Positions 14,664 through 15,106 of a stretch of 15,106 nt of DNA are shown piece after piece. The DNA lies in the NCBI GenBank assembly GCA_002712845.1, contig PAUV01000016.1:8393-23498 (forward strand), read 5' to 3'. Positions within the stretch are counted from its first letter, which is position 1, and every line of letters starts with the position of its first letter. The position numbers and the translations under genes are program-made. Source of the DNA: Rhodopirellula sp. Lineage in GTDB: Bacteria > Planctomycetota > Planctomycetia > Pirellulales > Pirellulaceae. A model generated the notes under the pieces. It was not told the origin of the DNA and ran no database searches. It was given only the letters and a program-made list of their open reading frames with translations.

Positions 14664-15106
14664 ATGAACACTTTGAAACCTTGCAAAAATCTTATTGCCG
14701 CTTTCGGCTTATTGATTGCTTCGTGCCATGTTGCTGGCGGTCAAGAAAAAATCGCCACGGATACTTTCGTTGGCGGGGTGGTGCCGTTTCTGAAAGCTCA
14801 TTGTTATGAGTGCCACAACGCAGATGAACCCGAAGGCGGAATTGCTTTTGACAAGTACAACAAAGCTGCCAACGTACAGCAGAACTATGACCTTTGGGAG
14901 CAAGTGATTCGTTTGGTCAACGAGCATCAAATGCCTCCAGCAGATCAACCACAACCGTCTGCGGATGAGATTGCAGCGGTGTCGCTAGCGCTGGAAGCGG
15001 TGTTGGAAAGCTTTGATTGCTCAGCGGATAAACATCCCGGGCGGGTGACCATTCGTCGGCTCAATAAGGCCGAGTACAACAACACGATTCGTGATCTTAC
15101 GGGTCT
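14664..15106 (+). CDS. Planctomycete cytochrome c / DUF1587-type protein, N-terminal part
   Basis: The frame opens at ATG 14664 and runs off the right edge after 147 codons. MNTLKPCKNLIAAFGLLIAS is a signal peptide; the following IASC can also be read as a lipobox, so it may be a lipoprotein. Residues 40-54 hold FLKAHCYECHNADEP, where CYECH is a CxxCH heme-attachment motif of the planctomycete cytochrome c domain. A helical stretch with LVNEHQMPPADQ (83-94) follows, whose Met may be the second heme ligand. GRVTIRRLNKAEYNNTIRDL (126-145) begins a DUF1587-like region. Full members continue with DUF1592, DUF1588 and DUF1585 domains and are large exported proteins found almost only in planctomycetes. 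Their reaction is unknown, though c-type heme implies electron transfer outside the cytoplasm. Start chosen because it precedes the signal peptide; no strong Shine-Dalgarno is visible. Confidence 0.9.
   Translation, partial: MNTLKPCKNLIAAFGLLIASCHVAGGQEKIATDTFVGGVVPFLKAHCYECHNADEPEGGIAFDKYNKAANVQQNYDLWEQVIRLVNEHQMPPADQPQPSADEIAAVSLALEAVLESFDCSADKHPGRVTIRRLNKAEYNNTIRDLTG

Overview
The window looks like a chromosomal segment of a planctomycete (Planctomycetota, probably a Pirellulaceae or Planctomycetaceae relative). The main evidence is the gene cut by the right edge, which carries a signal peptide, a CYECH heme-type motif of the planctomycete cytochrome c domain and the beginning of a DUF1587-like region. 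That architecture is typical of this phylum. Roughly balanced base composition, long intergenic gaps, few Shine-Dalgarno sequences and many exported proteins of unknown function fit this.

Layout. (1) Positions 1-95: start of a leftward exported protein cut by the edge. (2) 564-3515: three rightward genes for envelope proteins. The first is an exported, C-terminally anchored protein with a CPFC motif and a helical-repeat-like body. The next two share a C-terminal domain marked by GYI-x-PS and CCFG. One has it behind a DUF4190-like membrane region and the other behind a signal peptide, so they look like a duplicated domain on two anchors. (3) 3549-7634: a carbohydrate set. A leftward DUF4432 (aldose-epimerase-like) gene lies opposite a rightward pair, a TIM-barrel sugar isomerase/epimerase and a Gfo/Idh/MocA dehydrogenase. 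The pair ends at a strong intrinsic terminator. (4) 8057-8317: a DUF4404 protein, convergent with a polytopic membrane protein (8320-9702). (5) 9707-11357: a sulfur/persulfide module read leftward: an ArsR-type repressor, a YgaP-like rhodanese with a membrane tail, and an MBL-fold persulfide-dioxygenase-like gene that is clearly a pseudogene (one frameshift, two nonsense codons, lost C-terminus). The repressor and rhodanese genes are separated by an intrinsic terminator, and each is preceded by a matching operator-like dyad. (6) 11474-14340: three universal stress proteins, two tandem-domain genes leftward and one single-domain gene rightward. (7) 14341-14663: a repeat-bearing spacer. (8) 14664-15106: the partial planctomycete cytochrome gene.

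Working together. The ArsR and rhodanese genes probably form a small sulfane-sulfur response unit that has lost its dioxygenase. The stress proteins beside it suggest a stress-response neighbourhood, though no direct link is visible. The dehydrogenase and isomerase probably act on one sugar or polyol pathway. The most unusual unit is the three-gene envelope set at 564-3515. No CRISPR array, transposase, phage gene, tRNA or rRNA was found.
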